This document shows, one piece after another, positions 43,276-52,461 of a stretch of DNA of 64,000 nucleotides (positions within the stretch are counted from its first letter, which is position 1; the number at the start of each line of letters is the position of its first letter). The stretch is taken from positions 1-64,000 of the forward strand of contig JAAYXB010000090.1 in NCBI GenBank assembly GCA_012516125.1, in the 5' to 3' direction. The position numbers were made by a program, and so were the translations under genes. The stretch is from Bacillota bacterium. Lineage in GTDB: Bacteria; Bacillota; SHA-98; UBA4971. The notes under the pieces are model-generated. The model worked only from the letters and a program-made list of their open reading frames with translations, made no database searches and was not told where the DNA came from.

Positions 43276-44232
43276 TCAACCCACAAACATCCTGACGGGG
43301 CGAAGACGCGCCCGCTTCCCGGATCTCTCGACGCGCGCAACACCGAGAAGCTCGCCGGTGTCCCGGTGTACCCTTACAAGCCCGGCGCAACGCTCGTCCC
43401 CGGGAACCGCACCCGCCTCCGACAGGCTGCCGGGATCACACTCGTTGACAGGAAAATCAGCCGGCGCCCCGCTGGATACCCTCCTTGCGTCCTCGCCGCT
43501 CACCACCACGGCCGGTAGATGGGATAGCCCCGCGGCGATGGGCAGCACCAGAGCCTCCAGGCGGTTCTCCCTCGCAGACGCCTCGATTTCATCCAGAGTG
43601 TGCGCATCTGACAGCCGGAAGGGCCCCACACGAGTTCGCACCAGCGACCCAAGATGCGCTCCGCACCCCAGCGACTCGCCGATGTCCGCCGCAAGCTGCC
43701 GTACATACGTCCCTGAGGAGCAGACGACGTTCACCGCTATCCTGCTCCCCACAACAAACGGTTCATCGGGCCACGACTCGACGTTGATCTCATATATCGT
43801 CACACGCCTGGGCGCACGCTCGACCTCGATTCCCTTGCGAGCAAGCTCGTAGAGGCGGCGCCCTTCGTGGTGGACCGCGGAGACCATCGGGGGCACCTGA
43901 AGGATCTCTCCTGTATACCTCGCGAGCACCTCGCGGAACAGGCCCCTCGACACCCCGACCTCGTCCGCCATGCGGACCACCGTGCCCGACGCGTCGTGCG
44001 TATCGGTGACTATCCCGAGAACTATCTCCGCCCTGTAGGCCTTCGGCAGCCCCAGCATGAACTGCATGGCAGCTGTGGCCCTACCGAGGAGGACCACGAG
44101 AACGCCGGTGGCATCGGGATCAAGCGTCCCTGCGTGCCCGACCTTCTTTTCCCCCGTAGTTCGCCTGATGCGCGCAACCACGTCATGGGATGTCATCCCG
44201 CCAGGTTTCGCCACCACCAGGATGCCGTCCAT
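43276..44232 (-). CDS. truB: tRNA pseudouridine-55 synthase
   Basis: TruB makes pseudouridine 55 in the T-loop of tRNAs. The 318-aa protein begins GILVVAKPGGMTSHDVV. The catalytic Asp is in VGHAGTLDPDATGVLVVLLG, and CSSGTYVRQLAADIGESLG follows. A C-terminal PUA-like region covers about 240-318. It is 11 bp after nrnA and 35 bp before ribF, in the standard order. Confidence 0.95.
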   Translation of the reverse strand: MDGILVVAKPGGMTSHDVVARIRRTTGEKKVGHAGTLDPDATGVLVVLLGRATAAMQFMLGLPKAYRAEIVLGIVTDTHDASGTVVRMADEVGVSRGLFREVLARYTGEILQVPPMVSAVHHEGRRLYELARKGIEVERAPRRVTIYEINVESWPDEPFVVGSRIAVNVVCSSGTYVRQLAADIGESLGCGAHLGSLVRTRVGPFRLSDAHTLDEIEASARENRLEALVLPIAAGLSHLPAVVVSGEDARRVSSGAPADFPVNECDPGSLSEAGAVPGDERCAGLVRVHRDTGELLGVARVERSGKRARLRPVRMFVG

Positions 44233-44243
44233 GGCCCACGGAC

Positions 44244-45218
44244 CTACCTCGCCGCTGCCATCATCTCGTATACCTTGCGAAGCACGGCCTGCCTCGCGTC
44301 CTCCAGTGAGGTGGCCTCCACGCTACAACCCGCGGCCCTCGAGTGGCCGCCGCCGTTGAATACTTCGGCGAGCGCGCTTACATCGAAATCTCCTCTGGAC
44401 CTCATGCCCACGCGGATCTTGCCTTCGGCGCTCTCTCTGAACAGCAGGGCCACCTCGACGCCCTTCACCATGCGAGGGTAATTCACAAAACCCTCGGTCT
44501 GCCCTTCATCGACCCCAAATTCCGACAGCCACTCGCGCCTTACCTCGACCCACGCAACCTTTCCGGCCTCATCAGTCTGCAAAGTATCGAGCACGCGGCC
44601 GAGGAGTTTCAGGCTGCCCAGGGTCTTGGTCTCGTAGACCTGCTCGGAGATCCTGAACGGCTCAGCACCCTTTTCCACGAGCCTGGCGGCGATGCGGAGC
44701 GTGGTCGGGCTCGTGTTGGAGAATCGAAAGAACCCCGAGTCAGTCCCCACAGCCGTAAAGAGGCAGGTCGCCATGTCCCTGTCCACTGGCACTCGCATGG
44801 CTGTCAGGATCCTATAGACCTGCTCACCCACGGCGGCCGCGCCCGGGTCAACGTAATTGTACGTGCCGAACATCTTGTTGGTAACGTGATGGTCCACGTT
44901 GATCACAGGCACCCCCGAGGGGATCCTGCCGGCGATCCCCTCGATGCGGTCGAGGTCGCTCGAGTCGAGGATCACGGCCGCGTCGAACTCCCCAGAGATG
45001 TGGTCAGGCGTGACTATCCTGTTTGAGCCCGGCAGGAAGCTCAGGCTGTCAGGCACGCCCCCGGGACAGGCAAGAACCACACGCCTTCCGGTCTTTTGGA
45101 GTCCGAAGCCAAGGCCGAGAGTGGATCCGATAGCATCTCCATCGGGCAACACGTGAGTTGCTATGAGAAACGCACGGTACCGCAGGAGGATGCGCGCGAT
45201 GTCCTCATGGCTCTCCAC
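44244..45218 (-). CDS. nrnA: DHH/DHHA1 phosphoesterase (NrnA)
   Basis: This nanoRNase degrades short oligoribonucleotides and can dephosphorylate pAp. The 324-aa protein has DHH-family motifs ATHVLPDGDAIGSTLGLG, VILDSSDLDR, INVDHHVTN and FTAVGTDSGFFRFSNTS. The DHHA1 domain ends in VFNGGGHSRAAGC. The GTG 45218 start shares one base with the rbfA stop. It is in its conserved place between rbfA and truB. Confidence 0.93.
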   Translation of the reverse strand: MESHEDIARILLRYRAFLIATHVLPDGDAIGSTLGLGFGLQKTGRRVVLACPGGVPDSLSFLPGSNRIVTPDHISGEFDAAVILDSSDLDRIEGIAGRIPSGVPVINVDHHVTNKMFGTYNYVDPGAAAVGEQVYRILTAMRVPVDRDMATCLFTAVGTDSGFFRFSNTSPTTLRIAARLVEKGAEPFRISEQVYETKTLGSLKLLGRVLDTLQTDEAGKVAWVEVRREWLSEFGVDEGQTEGFVNYPRMVKGVEVALLFRESAEGKIRVGMRSRGDFDVSALAEVFNGGGHSRAAGCSVEATSLEDARQAVLRKVYEMMAAAR

Positions 45219-45595
45219 TACTCCCGGCCTCCCTTTTCGTTCGCCATCTCTTTCTCGCCCTGGATCTCCTTCAGGAGCTCGAATACCCGCGCTCCACGCT
45301 TTATCGACGTATCGTAGCGGAAGATGATCTCCGGGGTATGACGCAGCCTGATGCGCCGGCCTATCTCGCTGCGAACGAACCCGGTGGCGCTCTCAAGAGC
45401 AGCCATGGTCTCATCCACCTGGGCCTTATCACCCATGACGCTTACGAAGACCTTCACGTGTCGCAGATCGTCTGACACCTCCACGTCGGTAACGGTGGCA
45501 AACCCCAGCCGCGGGTCCTTGATCTCGCGAGCCAGGATCTCTGCCACCTCGGAACGGATCGCCTCCGCAACCCTCTCAACCCTGAGTCGAGCCAT
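45218..45595 (-). CDS. rbfA: ribosome-binding factor A
   Basis: RbfA is a KH-like 30S maturation factor. The 125-aa protein starts ARLRVERVAEAIRSEVAEIL and contains KDPRLGFATVTDVEVSDDLR with HVKVFVSVMG, which are diagnostic. It follows ylxP by 33 bp; the gap contains part of a 14-bp tandem duplication. Its stop overlaps the nrnA start. Confidence 0.95.
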   Translation of the reverse strand: MARLRVERVAEAIRSEVAEILAREIKDPRLGFATVTDVEVSDDLRHVKVFVSVMGDKAQVDETMAALESATGFVRSEIGRRIRLRHTPEIIFRYDTSIKRGARVFELLKEIQGEKEMANEKGGRE

Positions 45596-45616
45596 ATCCC
45601 ATCACCTTCCGACGCT

Positions 45617-45644
45617 AAACGATGGTCCTCAAACGATGGTCCTC
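45617..45644. repeat. 14-bp perfect tandem duplication at the ylxP 3' end
   Basis: AAACGATGGTCCTC occurs twice in succession (45617-45630, 45631-45644). The ylxP stop codon (45631-45629) spans the junction, so the duplication changed the stop from TAG to TGA without altering the last coded residues. Confidence 0.85.
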
Positions 45645-45910
45645 TCGCAACTGGTCACCTCGAGATCCGCCTCCGTCTCGATATCGCGCAGCACGCGTGA
45701 AAGCACGCTCTCCACGAGCCTCATCTCGTTGGAGACACACGCGACTCCGAGCGTGGAGCGCTGCCACAGGTCACAGTCGGCAACCTCGGCGATGGCCACG
45801 TTGTACCTGGCCCTTACTCTGTCGCAGACTCTCTTGACGACGCGCCGCTTGTCCTTGAGAGACGTGGCCCCGCCTATGAAGACCTCGACCTTCAGAACAC
45901 CGACTACCAT
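45629..45910 (-). CDS. ylxP: DUF503 family protein YlxP
   Basis: This 93-aa protein has the DUF503 pattern: VVGVLKVEVFIGGATSLKDK, then RRVVKRVCDRVRARYNVAIAE and WQRSTLGVACVSNE. YlxP is a ribosome-associated or ribosome-assembly protein encoded between infB and rbfA in Firmicutes. The start is ATG 45910; the longer frame overlaps infB. A tandem duplication covers the stop. Confidence 0.9.
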   Translation of the reverse strand: MVVGVLKVEVFIGGATSLKDKRRVVKRVCDRVRARYNVAIAEVADCDLWQRSTLGVACVSNEMRLVESVLSRVLRDIETEADLEVTSCERTIV

Positions 45911-45935
45911 CGCTCTGTGCCTTCTCCACACATCT

Positions 45936-48900
45936 CTATAATTCGCGGCGGGTTTCCTCGACCTTGAAGGCCTCGATGACGTCGCCTTCCTTGATGTCCT
46001 GGAAGTTCGCGAGGCCAATCCCGCATTCGTACCCCGCCGCAACCTCGGAGACGTCATCCTTGAACCTCTTCAGCGACTCGATCCTGCCTTCGTGGACGAC
46101 CACGTTGTCGCGGAGGACACGCACCAGCGCGTCTCGCGTGACCTTGCCCTCGCTCACCTTGCACCCGGCCACAACTCCAACCTTCGGAACGTGGAAGGTG
46201 GCCATCACGTCGGCTCGCCCGATGGTTACCTCGCGCTTCTCCGGCTCCAGCAAGCCTTCCATTGCGCCCTTCACGTCGGCCGTGGCGTCGTAGATGATCC
46301 TGTAAAGGCGGATGTCCACCCGGTCCCGCTCGGCCATCTTCTTCGCGTTGACGTCCGGCCGCACCTGGAACCCGATGATGATGGCCCCCGACGCGGACGC
46401 CAGCATGACGTCGCTCTCGGTGATGGCACCTACGCCTGCATGGATCACGTTCACCTTGACCTCGTCGGTGGAGAGGTTCTCAAGCGACTGCCTGAGCGCC
46501 TCCACGGACCCCTGGACGTCAGCTTTGATGATCAGATTGAGTTCCTTGACCTCACCCTCTTTGATCTTGCCAAAGAGGGCCTCCAGGCTGACCGCGCGTG
46601 CCCCCTGGATTTCCTCGGCCCGCTTTCTCTCAGAGCGCCTTGCGGCAAGCTGCTTCGCGAGCTTGTCTTCGGGCACAACGTGGAGCACGTCGCCAGCCTG
46701 CGGCACCTCGGAGAACCCGAGCACCTCCACAGGCATGGACGGCCCTGCGGCTTCAACGGGTCTGCCCTGGTCGTCGGTCATGGCACGGACCTTGCCGAAC
46801 ACCTCGCCGGCAACGATGGCATCGCCCACCCGGAGCGTACCCTTTTCGACCAGGACCGTGGCAATCGGTCCCCTCCCCCTGTCGAGCCTCGCCTCTATTA
46901 CAGTGCCCTTCGCCGGCCGGTCAGGATTGGCTCTGAGCTCCCTCATATCGGCGACGAGCAGGAGCATCTCCAGGAGTTCCTGGATGCCCTGCTTGCGAAG
47001 GGCGGATATCTCGACTGTGACCGTGTCCCCGCCCCACTCCTCAGGCACGAGACCTTGTTGGGCGAGCTCCTGCTTGACCCTGTCAGGCTGGGCGTTTGCC
47101 TTGTCTATCTTGTTTATCGCGACGACGATCGGCACCTTCGCGGCCCGGGCGTGATTGATAGCCTCTATGGTCTGCGGCATCACGCCGTCGTCTGCGGCAA
47201 CCACGAGAACCGCGATGTCTGTCACTTGGGCACCGCGGGCCCGCATCGCCGTGAACGCTTCGTGGCCCGGCGTATCTATGAAGGTGATCTTCCTGCCACC
47301 AAGCTCCACCTGGTAGGCCCCGATGTGCTGAGTAATGCCTCCGGCCTCCTGCGCGGTGACGTTGGTCTGGCGTATGGCGTCGAGAAGCGACGTCTTTCCG
47401 TGGTCGACGTGCCCGAGCACCGTGACCACGGGCGGCCTCGGCTTGAGAGCCTCCGGCGCGTCCCGAACGTCCTCGATTCCAAACTCGCGCGCCTCCTTCT
47501 GCTCGAAAGGCTCCACGTCAAAGCCATGCTCGTCGGCAACGAGGCTCGCGGCATCGAAGTCGATCTCCTGGTTGATGGTGGCTAGAACCCCCATGGACAT
47601 CAGAGACTTAATGACCTCGGCAGAGCCAACGCCCAGCTTCTCCGCGAGTTCCCCTACGGTGATGCTAGGAGGCAGCGCGATCTTCGTTTGTTTCTTCGGA
47701 TGCTCCCGCTTCCTGGTAGTAACGGCGGCCGGCTGCGTTGCAGCCGCGCGCCTGGGCATCCTCGCCCTGATGATGGCTTCGGCCCGCGCTTCCCGCAGTT
47801 TCTCGGCGCCTTTGCCGCTCTTTATCAACTCCAGCCTGCCCTCCGGACGGCGCTCCTTCTGCTCCCTGCGCTCTTCCTTGCGTTCCCTCCTGGCCTCAGC
47901 CTTCTGGGGACGATCGGCAGAAGGCTTCTTCGCCTCTGGAACCGGAGCATGAACCGGTCGCGGTCGCGCGCCGGTTGCAGCACCCGGCGCCGGGTGACCA
48001 GCGCCAGGGTGCCTCACAGCGGGCCGCGCCGCAGCGGGTTGCCTTGCGGGGTCCAGAGCGACGGCTGGTGCCTTCTCCGCCTCCTCGGCTCGCCGGACGG
48101 CGCCCGCCTCGTGGGCCCGAGCCTCCCCAGGATGTGCAACCCTGGCCACGGATGGGGCGGTCGGGGCAGCCTCTTCATCCGGTCGCAGCGAGACTTCGGC
48201 CGGCGCTGCTTCCACGGACCGTGCCTGCGCACCCGCGGCACCCGTTCCTGCACCCACAGCCTTCGCAGCTGCAGCCTCCGGTGTGGCCTCCGGAGCTTTC
48301 TCCGGCACCTTTGCAGCAACCTCCGCTGCCTCATCAGGCGCTACCACTCCTGCACCCGCAGCCTGGGGAGTAGGCTTCTGTGGCTGGCGCACAACGGAAA
48401 TGGCCTCAGGTGGCGCAGAAGGCGTCCGCTCCGCCTCTGGTGCAACCCGTTCCGGCGGAGCCGGAAGCACCGCTGGACGGATCTGCCTGGGCCTCTCAAG
48501 GACCCGAGGCCTACCTTCCGTAGCCCCTGCCGCTCCAGGGGTCCTGGCCGCAACACCCGCTCCCCCTGGACCAGAACGAGCGGGCCGGGCTTGGGCCCTC
48601 GTTCGCGCAGGCGGTATGGTCGGAGCGATCTGCGTCGGCCAGTGCTTCTTCGCCACGGAGCGCTGTCCAGCGGGGGATGTGCCTGCCGGGGCCCACCTTC
48701 GCTCCTGACGCTCCCGGGACTGCGGGTAAGCAGCAGCCGGCCTGCCGTCGACCACAGGTTTCGGGCCCTGGGCGAGCCTCTGCCCGGATCCAGGCGGAGT
48801 GCCGGGACGCGACGCCCTGACATCGCCGGCAGCGGGACGGGGTCTTCCCGCACCATGCCCCGGGACCGTCCCCCGCGATTGGGTCGGCCTCGGCAGCGGA

Positions 48901-49187
48901 ACGGGCTTCGGCTTTGGCTTCGGCTTCTCGCGGGGCGGCGGTGTCTCCTTCGCCGCGGGTTTCTCCTGTTCCACAGCAGGCTGGGCGCGCCCGATAGCAG
49001 TGCTCTCGGGCTCCTTGCGCCCTTCCTTCTCGGCAAACCTGTTCTTTATAAACCTGACTACGTTATCCTCCAGGGCGCTCATGTGGTTCTTGTCGCGCAC
49101 GCCGGACTCGGCCAGGAGGTCAAGGATCTCCTTGCTGTTCTTGCCAAGCTCGCGTGCGAGCTCGTATACCCTGGTCTTCTTCCCCAT
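45936..49187 (-). CDS. infB: translation initiation factor IF-2
   Basis: IF-2 is the GTPase that positions fMet-tRNA on the 30S subunit. The 1083-aa protein starts [20 protein letters not shown] (IF2 N domain). A long Pro/Ala/Arg/Glu-rich linker runs to about residue 470, then a second IF2 N domain ([20 protein letters not shown]). The G domain has [27 protein letters not shown] and NKIDK, followed by beta-barrel domains and C-terminal domains. The start is ATG 49187. The linker makes it longer than most homologues. Confidence 0.95.
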   Translation of the reverse strand: MGKKTRVYELARELGKNSKEILDLLAESGVRDKNHMSALEDNVVRFIKNRFAEKEGRKEPESTAIGRAQPAVEQEKPAAKETPPPREKPKPKPKPVPLPRPTQSRGTVPGHGAGRPRPAAGDVRASRPGTPPGSGQRLAQGPKPVVDGRPAAAYPQSRERQERRWAPAGTSPAGQRSVAKKHWPTQIAPTIPPARTRAQARPARSGPGGAGVAARTPGAAGATEGRPRVLERPRQIRPAVLPAPPERVAPEAERTPSAPPEAISVVRQPQKPTPQAAGAGVVAPDEAAEVAAKVPEKAPEATPEAAAAKAVGAGTGAAGAQARSVEAAPAEVSLRPDEEAAPTAPSVARVAHPGEARAHEAGAVRRAEEAEKAPAVALDPARQPAAARPAVRHPGAGHPAPGAATGARPRPVHAPVPEAKKPSADRPQKAEARRERKEERREQKERRPEGRLELIKSGKGAEKLREARAEAIIRARMPRRAAATQPAAVTTRKREHPKKQTKIALPPSITVGELAEKLGVGSAEVIKSLMSMGVLATINQEIDFDAASLVADEHGFDVEPFEQKEAREFGIEDVRDAPEALKPRPPVVTVLGHVDHGKTSLLDAIRQTNVTAQEAGGITQHIGAYQVELGGRKITFIDTPGHEAFTAMRARGAQVTDIAVLVVAADDGVMPQTIEAINHARAAKVPIVVAINKIDKANAQPDRVKQELAQQGLVPEEWGGDTVTVEISALRKQGIQELLEMLLLVADMRELRANPDRPAKGTVIEARLDRGRGPIATVLVEKGTLRVGDAIVAGEVFGKVRAMTDDQGRPVEAAGPSMPVEVLGFSEVPQAGDVLHVVPEDKLAKQLAARRSERKRAEEIQGARAVSLEALFGKIKEGEVKELNLIIKADVQGSVEALRQSLENLSTDEVKVNVIHAGVGAITESDVMLASASGAIIIGFQVRPDVNAKKMAERDRVDIRLYRIIYDATADVKGAMEGLLEPEKREVTIGRADVMATFHVPKVGVVAGCKVSEGKVTRDALVRVLRDNVVVHEGRIESLKRFKDDVSEVAAGYECGIGLANFQDIKEGDVIEAFKVEETRREL

Positions 49188-49216
49188 ATACCCACCACCT
49201 TCAAAGCTTCGCGGTC

Positions 49217-49525
49217 TCAGGCGGGAGGCTTTGCACCCGCGCATGAGGAGATTTGACGCATGAGACCATCCACCACTTCTTCGGGCACGGCCGCCTCAAG
49301 GGCCGCGTCCAGCCTCTTTCCCTTCAATGCCAGTTCCAGGCACCTGGGATCAGGGCAAACGTAAGCCCCCCGCCCTGAGCGCTTCCCGGTCGGGTCCACT
49401 TCAACGAGACCCTCCGGCGTGCGCACGATCCTGACAAGTTCCTTCTTGGGCCGGACCTGCCTGCACCCCACGCATGTGCGCTGTGGGACTTTCTTCACTT
49501 TCTGACGGGCCTTGCCTCTCGCCAT
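49217..49525 (-). CDS. ylxR: YlxR (DUF448) RNA-binding protein
   Basis: This 102-aa protein has the DUF448 core [20 protein letters not shown] followed by [20 protein letters not shown]. YlxR homologues bind RNA and have been linked to RNase P regulation. It lies between nusA and infB, its conserved site. The L7Ae-like ylxQ gene that usually follows is absent. Confidence 0.93.
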   Translation of the reverse strand: MARGKARQKVKKVPQRTCVGCRQVRPKKELVRIVRTPEGLVEVDPTGKRSGRGAYVCPDPRCLELALKGKRLDAALEAAVPEEVVDGLMRQISSCAGAKPPA

Positions 49526-49580
49526 TCCTGAAAGCCACCCGCTTTCACCTTTTCCAGGCGCAATCCCTTGCTATAGGTCG

Positions 49581-51206
49581 CTACAGATCGATGTCCACGT
49601 CGAGATCGTCGTCGAAATCTAACTCACGCCTCGACTTCTTCGGAACTCGTCCTTTTCTCGGAAGCCCTTCGTCCAGATCTTCGCCCTTCTTCGCCTTGTC
49701 CTTCTTCTTGCGCCGGCCCACAGCCTCGCCCGGAGCTTCCCTGTCCGTTTCGACAAGTCCTTCAGGCTTCTCCTTGCCCGCCCTGGCAGCAAGCCCTGCC
49801 TTTTCCGCCGGGACCGCGTCACCGAAAGCCTCCACCTCATCCGCTCCAGCGGGGACGAGGGCCTGGGTTTCGACCTCTTCTGGCATGCCCCTGTCGCCAC
49901 CCATCGGCTGAGCGGCCTCGCGATCCGCCTGTGCCACTTCGTAGACCAGGGCGCGGCCCGCGTCCTCCCCGGTCTCGGCCCACTCATTCACGATTGGTTC
50001 GTCCACTGCGATAGGTTCATCCACCGCGGGGGCTGCCGGAGATGCGGTTTCGGTCTCGGTCTCGATCTCGATCTCGATCTCGTCCTCTGGCTCCTCCCCA
50101 GCCTCAACCGTGCGGGCCTCTTGTTCCTGCGCGGCTCTCCCCGCGGCCAGCCGCTCCTCTTCCTCCTCCAGCGCCCGCGCCTGCGAGTCGCTCTTGATGT
50201 CGATCTTCCAGCCTGTGAGCTTGGCCGCAAGCCGCACGTTCTGGCCTTCCTTCCCGATGGCCAGCGACAGCTGGTTGTCCGGTACTATCGCCCTCGCCAC
50301 GTGGTTCGCCTCGTCCACACGCGTCAGAATGACCCGCGCAGGACTGAGCGCGTTGGACACGTATATGCCGGGGTCGTCATGCCACTGGATGATGTCTATC
50401 TTCTCGCCCCGGAGCTCAGCAACGATCTTCTGTACCCGCATTCCACGAGGACCTACGCAGGCGCCGACTGCATCCACGTTCGGGTCGTAGGAAAGCACTG
50501 CCACCTTGGACCTGCTACCGGCCTCCCTGGCGATGCCCTTTATCTCGACGGTCCCATCATATACCTCCGGAACTTCAAGCTCCAGAAGCCTCTTGAGGAG
50601 ACCGGGATGGCTCCGGGAGACGACCACCTGCGGCCCTTTCGGCGTCTTGCGTGCCTCTACGATGTAGACCTTTATCCTGTCGCCGAATGAGTAGCTCTCC
50701 CGCTGCACCTGCTCGGACGGAGGCATGATGGCCTCCACCCGGCCGAGGTCGACGATGACGTTGCGCATCTCGCGCCGCTGCACGATTCCCGTCACGACGT
50801 CGCCTTCCCTGTTGCTGTATTCTTCGTATATTACGCCCCGCTCGGCCTCGCGGATCTTTTGGACCACCACCTGCTTGGCAGTCTGCGCGGCTATCCGCCC
50901 GAACTCACGGGGCGTCACCTCCACCTCGAAGACATCGCCGATCTGGTGCGTGGGGTCCACCGCTCGAGCCTCATCCAGCGATATCTCCTGCCTGGGGTCC
51001 CGCGGCACCTCCACGACGTTCTTGTGCGCATAGACGTTGATATCACCGGTCTCAGGGTCTATCTTCACCCTGACGTTCTGGGAAGAGCCGTAGTTCCGCT
51101 TGAAAGCAGAGACCAGCGCCGTCTCTATGGCCTCAAGCAGCGCAGCGCGCGGGATCCCCCGCTCCTTTTCAAGTTGTGTAAGCGCCTGAATGACCTCGGA
51201 ATTCAT
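49581..51206 (-). CDS. nusA: transcription termination/antitermination factor NusA
   Basis: NusA binds RNA polymerase and modulates pausing and termination. The 541-aa protein has the N-terminal domain (MNSEVIQALTQLEKERGIPR), the S1 domain (GDVVTGIVQRREMRNVIVDL) and two KH domains (VDAVGACVGPRGMRVQKIV and LSLAIGKEGQNVRLAAKLTG). The C-terminal 170 residues or so are low complexity, with alternating Glu/Ile and Glu/Thr units and then Lys/Asp-rich blocks. The start is ATG 51206 with GAGGAGGG. Confidence 0.95.
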   Translation of the reverse strand: MNSEVIQALTQLEKERGIPRAALLEAIETALVSAFKRNYGSSQNVRVKIDPETGDINVYAHKNVVEVPRDPRQEISLDEARAVDPTHQIGDVFEVEVTPREFGRIAAQTAKQVVVQKIREAERGVIYEEYSNREGDVVTGIVQRREMRNVIVDLGRVEAIMPPSEQVQRESYSFGDRIKVYIVEARKTPKGPQVVVSRSHPGLLKRLLELEVPEVYDGTVEIKGIAREAGSRSKVAVLSYDPNVDAVGACVGPRGMRVQKIVAELRGEKIDIIQWHDDPGIYVSNALSPARVILTRVDEANHVARAIVPDNQLSLAIGKEGQNVRLAAKLTGWKIDIKSDSQARALEEEEERLAAGRAAQEQEARTVEAGEEPEDEIEIEIETETETASPAAPAVDEPIAVDEPIVNEWAETGEDAGRALVYEVAQADREAAQPMGGDRGMPEEVETQALVPAGADEVEAFGDAVPAEKAGLAARAGKEKPEGLVETDREAPGEAVGRRKKKDKAKKGEDLDEGLPRKGRVPKKSRRELDFDDDLDVDIDL

Positions 51207-51322
51207 CGTAACCCTCCTCGCCACCCGGCGAATTATCCCGTTATCCCGTATCATGGGCTGCAAAATGCGGGCATTTCGCCCGCCTGCCGAAAACCAGGAG
51301 ACCCTCGGGCAGCCCGCCGACC

Positions 51323-51781
51323 CTAGATCTCCACGACAAGCCTCGCATGGCTTATCTTCTCGCGGGGCACCTCAACGGTGCGCCCGTCCAGGTCGAGCCT
51401 GACCTTTCCGTCGGCCATGCCGAGAAGCCTGCCCTCAAACGACTTCCTGCCGTCAACCGGAGCATACGTAGTTACAAGCACCGTGCGTCCGCGGAACCGC
51501 TCGTAGTCGGCATCGCGCCTCAAGGGTTTCTCCCCCGAGGATGACACCTCCAGCACGTAGCTCTGGGGAATCGGATCGAGCTCATCCAGCTTGCGGCCGA
51601 GTTCGTTGTTGACCCACTCGCAGTCGTCCATGGAGACTCCCTCAGGGCGATCGATATACACCCTGAGGTACCACTGGCCACCCTCCCGGACATATTCCAC
51701 GTCCACAAGATCGATCCCTCTTCCATCCATCATCGGTCGCAGGATCTTCGTGACCAGGTTCTCGATGTCCTGAGGCTTCAC
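51323..51781 (-). CDS. rimP: ribosome maturation factor RimP
   Basis: RimP assists late 30S assembly. The 152-aa protein has ENLVTKILRPMMDGRGIDLV, LRVYIDRPEGVSMDDCEWVN and VSSSGEKPLRRDADYERFRG, followed by an SH3-like C-terminal domain. The start is GTG 51781 with GAGGAGGAG upstream. It is the first gene of the rimP-nusA-infB operon; the promoter is at 51952-51980, and the leader of about 160 nt contains a 9-bp hairpin. Confidence 0.93.
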   Translation of the reverse strand: MKPQDIENLVTKILRPMMDGRGIDLVDVEYVREGGQWYLRVYIDRPEGVSMDDCEWVNNELGRKLDELDPIPQSYVLEVSSSGEKPLRRDADYERFRGRTVLVTTYAPVDGRKSFEGRLLGMADGKVRLDLDGRTVEVPREKISHARLVVEI

Positions 51782-51886
51782 GTAATCTCCTCCTCTACTT
51801 AAGCGCACAATGCAACCCTCTGGGCTGGGCCGTAACCCGGCTCCGCCGACCCGCACAGGATAAAGCCAAACCGCGTCACAACATGA

Positions 51887-51908
51887 GAGAGTGGGTTTCC
51901 CCACTCTC
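51887..51908 (-). promoter_or_regulatory. hairpin in the rimP-nusA leader
   Basis: GAGAGTGGG (51887-51895) and CCCACTCTC (51900-51908) form a perfect 9-bp stem with a 4-nt loop, about 35-55 nt into the transcript. There is no T-tract. NusA operons are often autoregulated, so a pause or attenuator role is possible but not shown. Confidence 0.45.
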
Positions 51909-51951
51909 CACAGTTGGCGCAGCGTTGCCGACTCGAAGGCTCTACGCTGAC

Positions 51952-51980
51952 AGTATAACATACCAGACACCGCCGTGCAA
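51952..51980 (-). promoter_or_regulatory. sigma-A type promoter of the rimP-nusA-infB operon
   Basis: On the minus strand, -35 TTGCAC (51980-51975) and -10 TATACT (51957-51952) are separated by 17 bp. TG precedes the -10 by one base (extended -10). This is one of the best promoters in the window. Confidence 0.7.
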
Positions 51981-52024
51981 TAACAGAAAACGATAAACGG
52001 AAACATGGAGACGCCCCTCCAGGG

Positions 52025-52032
52025 CATACAAT
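52025..52032 (+). promoter_or_regulatory. possible mother-cell sigma -10 element
   Basis: CATACAAT is identical to the sigma-E -10 consensus and lies 32 bp before the ATG of the YqhV-like gene. No good -35 was seen at the expected spacing, so this is weak evidence. Confidence 0.25.
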
Positions 52033-52063
52033 CGTTTTGACAAACGACGGGAGGCTTCCTGAA

Positions 52064-52330
52064 ATGACAGGGGAAGAGAGAGTGGTGGCAGCGATGGCCT
52101 GCCTCAGGGCGGCCGGCGCGATGGTCGAGGTTTTCGGTGCGCTTCTGATGCTCAGGTGCAGCCGCATCTCCGCAGCACTGAAGATCAACGCGGCCCTCGG
52201 GATCCTCGGTCCCGCCGTCCTCGTGCTGGTGTGTGCGTTAGGGTTCTCGGGCATCGTGGGCCGCGTGTCCTGGGTGAAGCTCTTCATTATCCTCTGCGGC
52301 ACGATGCTGACCGTGGCAGGCACGAGGTAG
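52064..52330 (+). CDS. YqhV-like (DUF2619) small membrane protein
   Basis: This 88-aa protein has two to three hydrophobic segments. The stretch MVEVFGALLMLRCSRISAAL followed by KINAALGILGP and CGTMLTVAGTR fits the DUF2619/YqhV family. YqhV lies beside spoIIIA in Bacillus, and its role is unknown. The start is ATG 52064 with GGGAGG nine bases upstream; an upstream in-frame TTG (52037) has no site. It is divergent from rimP. Confidence 0.7.
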   Translation: MTGEERVVAAMACLRAAGAMVEVFGALLMLRCSRISAALKINAALGILGPAVLVLVCALGFSGIVGRVSWVKLFIILCGTMLTVAGTR

Positions 52331-52366
52331 GTGTGAGGTGGCGAGGCGCGCGGGCGTGTCATTCTC

Positions 52367-52395
52367 TTGAAATCGGGCGGGTGCAAGTGTAGAAT
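52367..52395 (+). promoter_or_regulatory. sigma-A type promoter for the EF-G paralogue
   Basis: -35 TTGAAA (52367-52372) and -10 TAGAAT (52390-52395) are separated by 17 bp. The predicted start near 52402 gives a 60-nt leader that contains a 13-bp tandem duplication. Confidence 0.65.
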
Positions 52396-52421
52396 AAGGA
52401 AGGCAACACAAGACTGGACGA

Positions 52422-52447
52422 GCGTTTGATAACAGCGTTTGATAACA
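52422..52447. repeat. 13-bp perfect tandem duplication in the fusA-like leader
   Basis: GCGTTTGATAACA is repeated exactly (52422-52434, 52435-52447) just before the ribosome-binding site AAGGAGG. It is comparable in length to the duplications at 33823 and 45617. Confidence 0.85.
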
Positions 52448-52461
52448 AGGAGGAGATGTTT

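Noticed and set aside
50040-50090. CTCGAT repeats in nusA as a regulatory repeat
   Set aside because: They encode the Glu/Ile- and Glu/Thr-rich C-terminal tail of NusA in frame and are best seen as coding low complexity.
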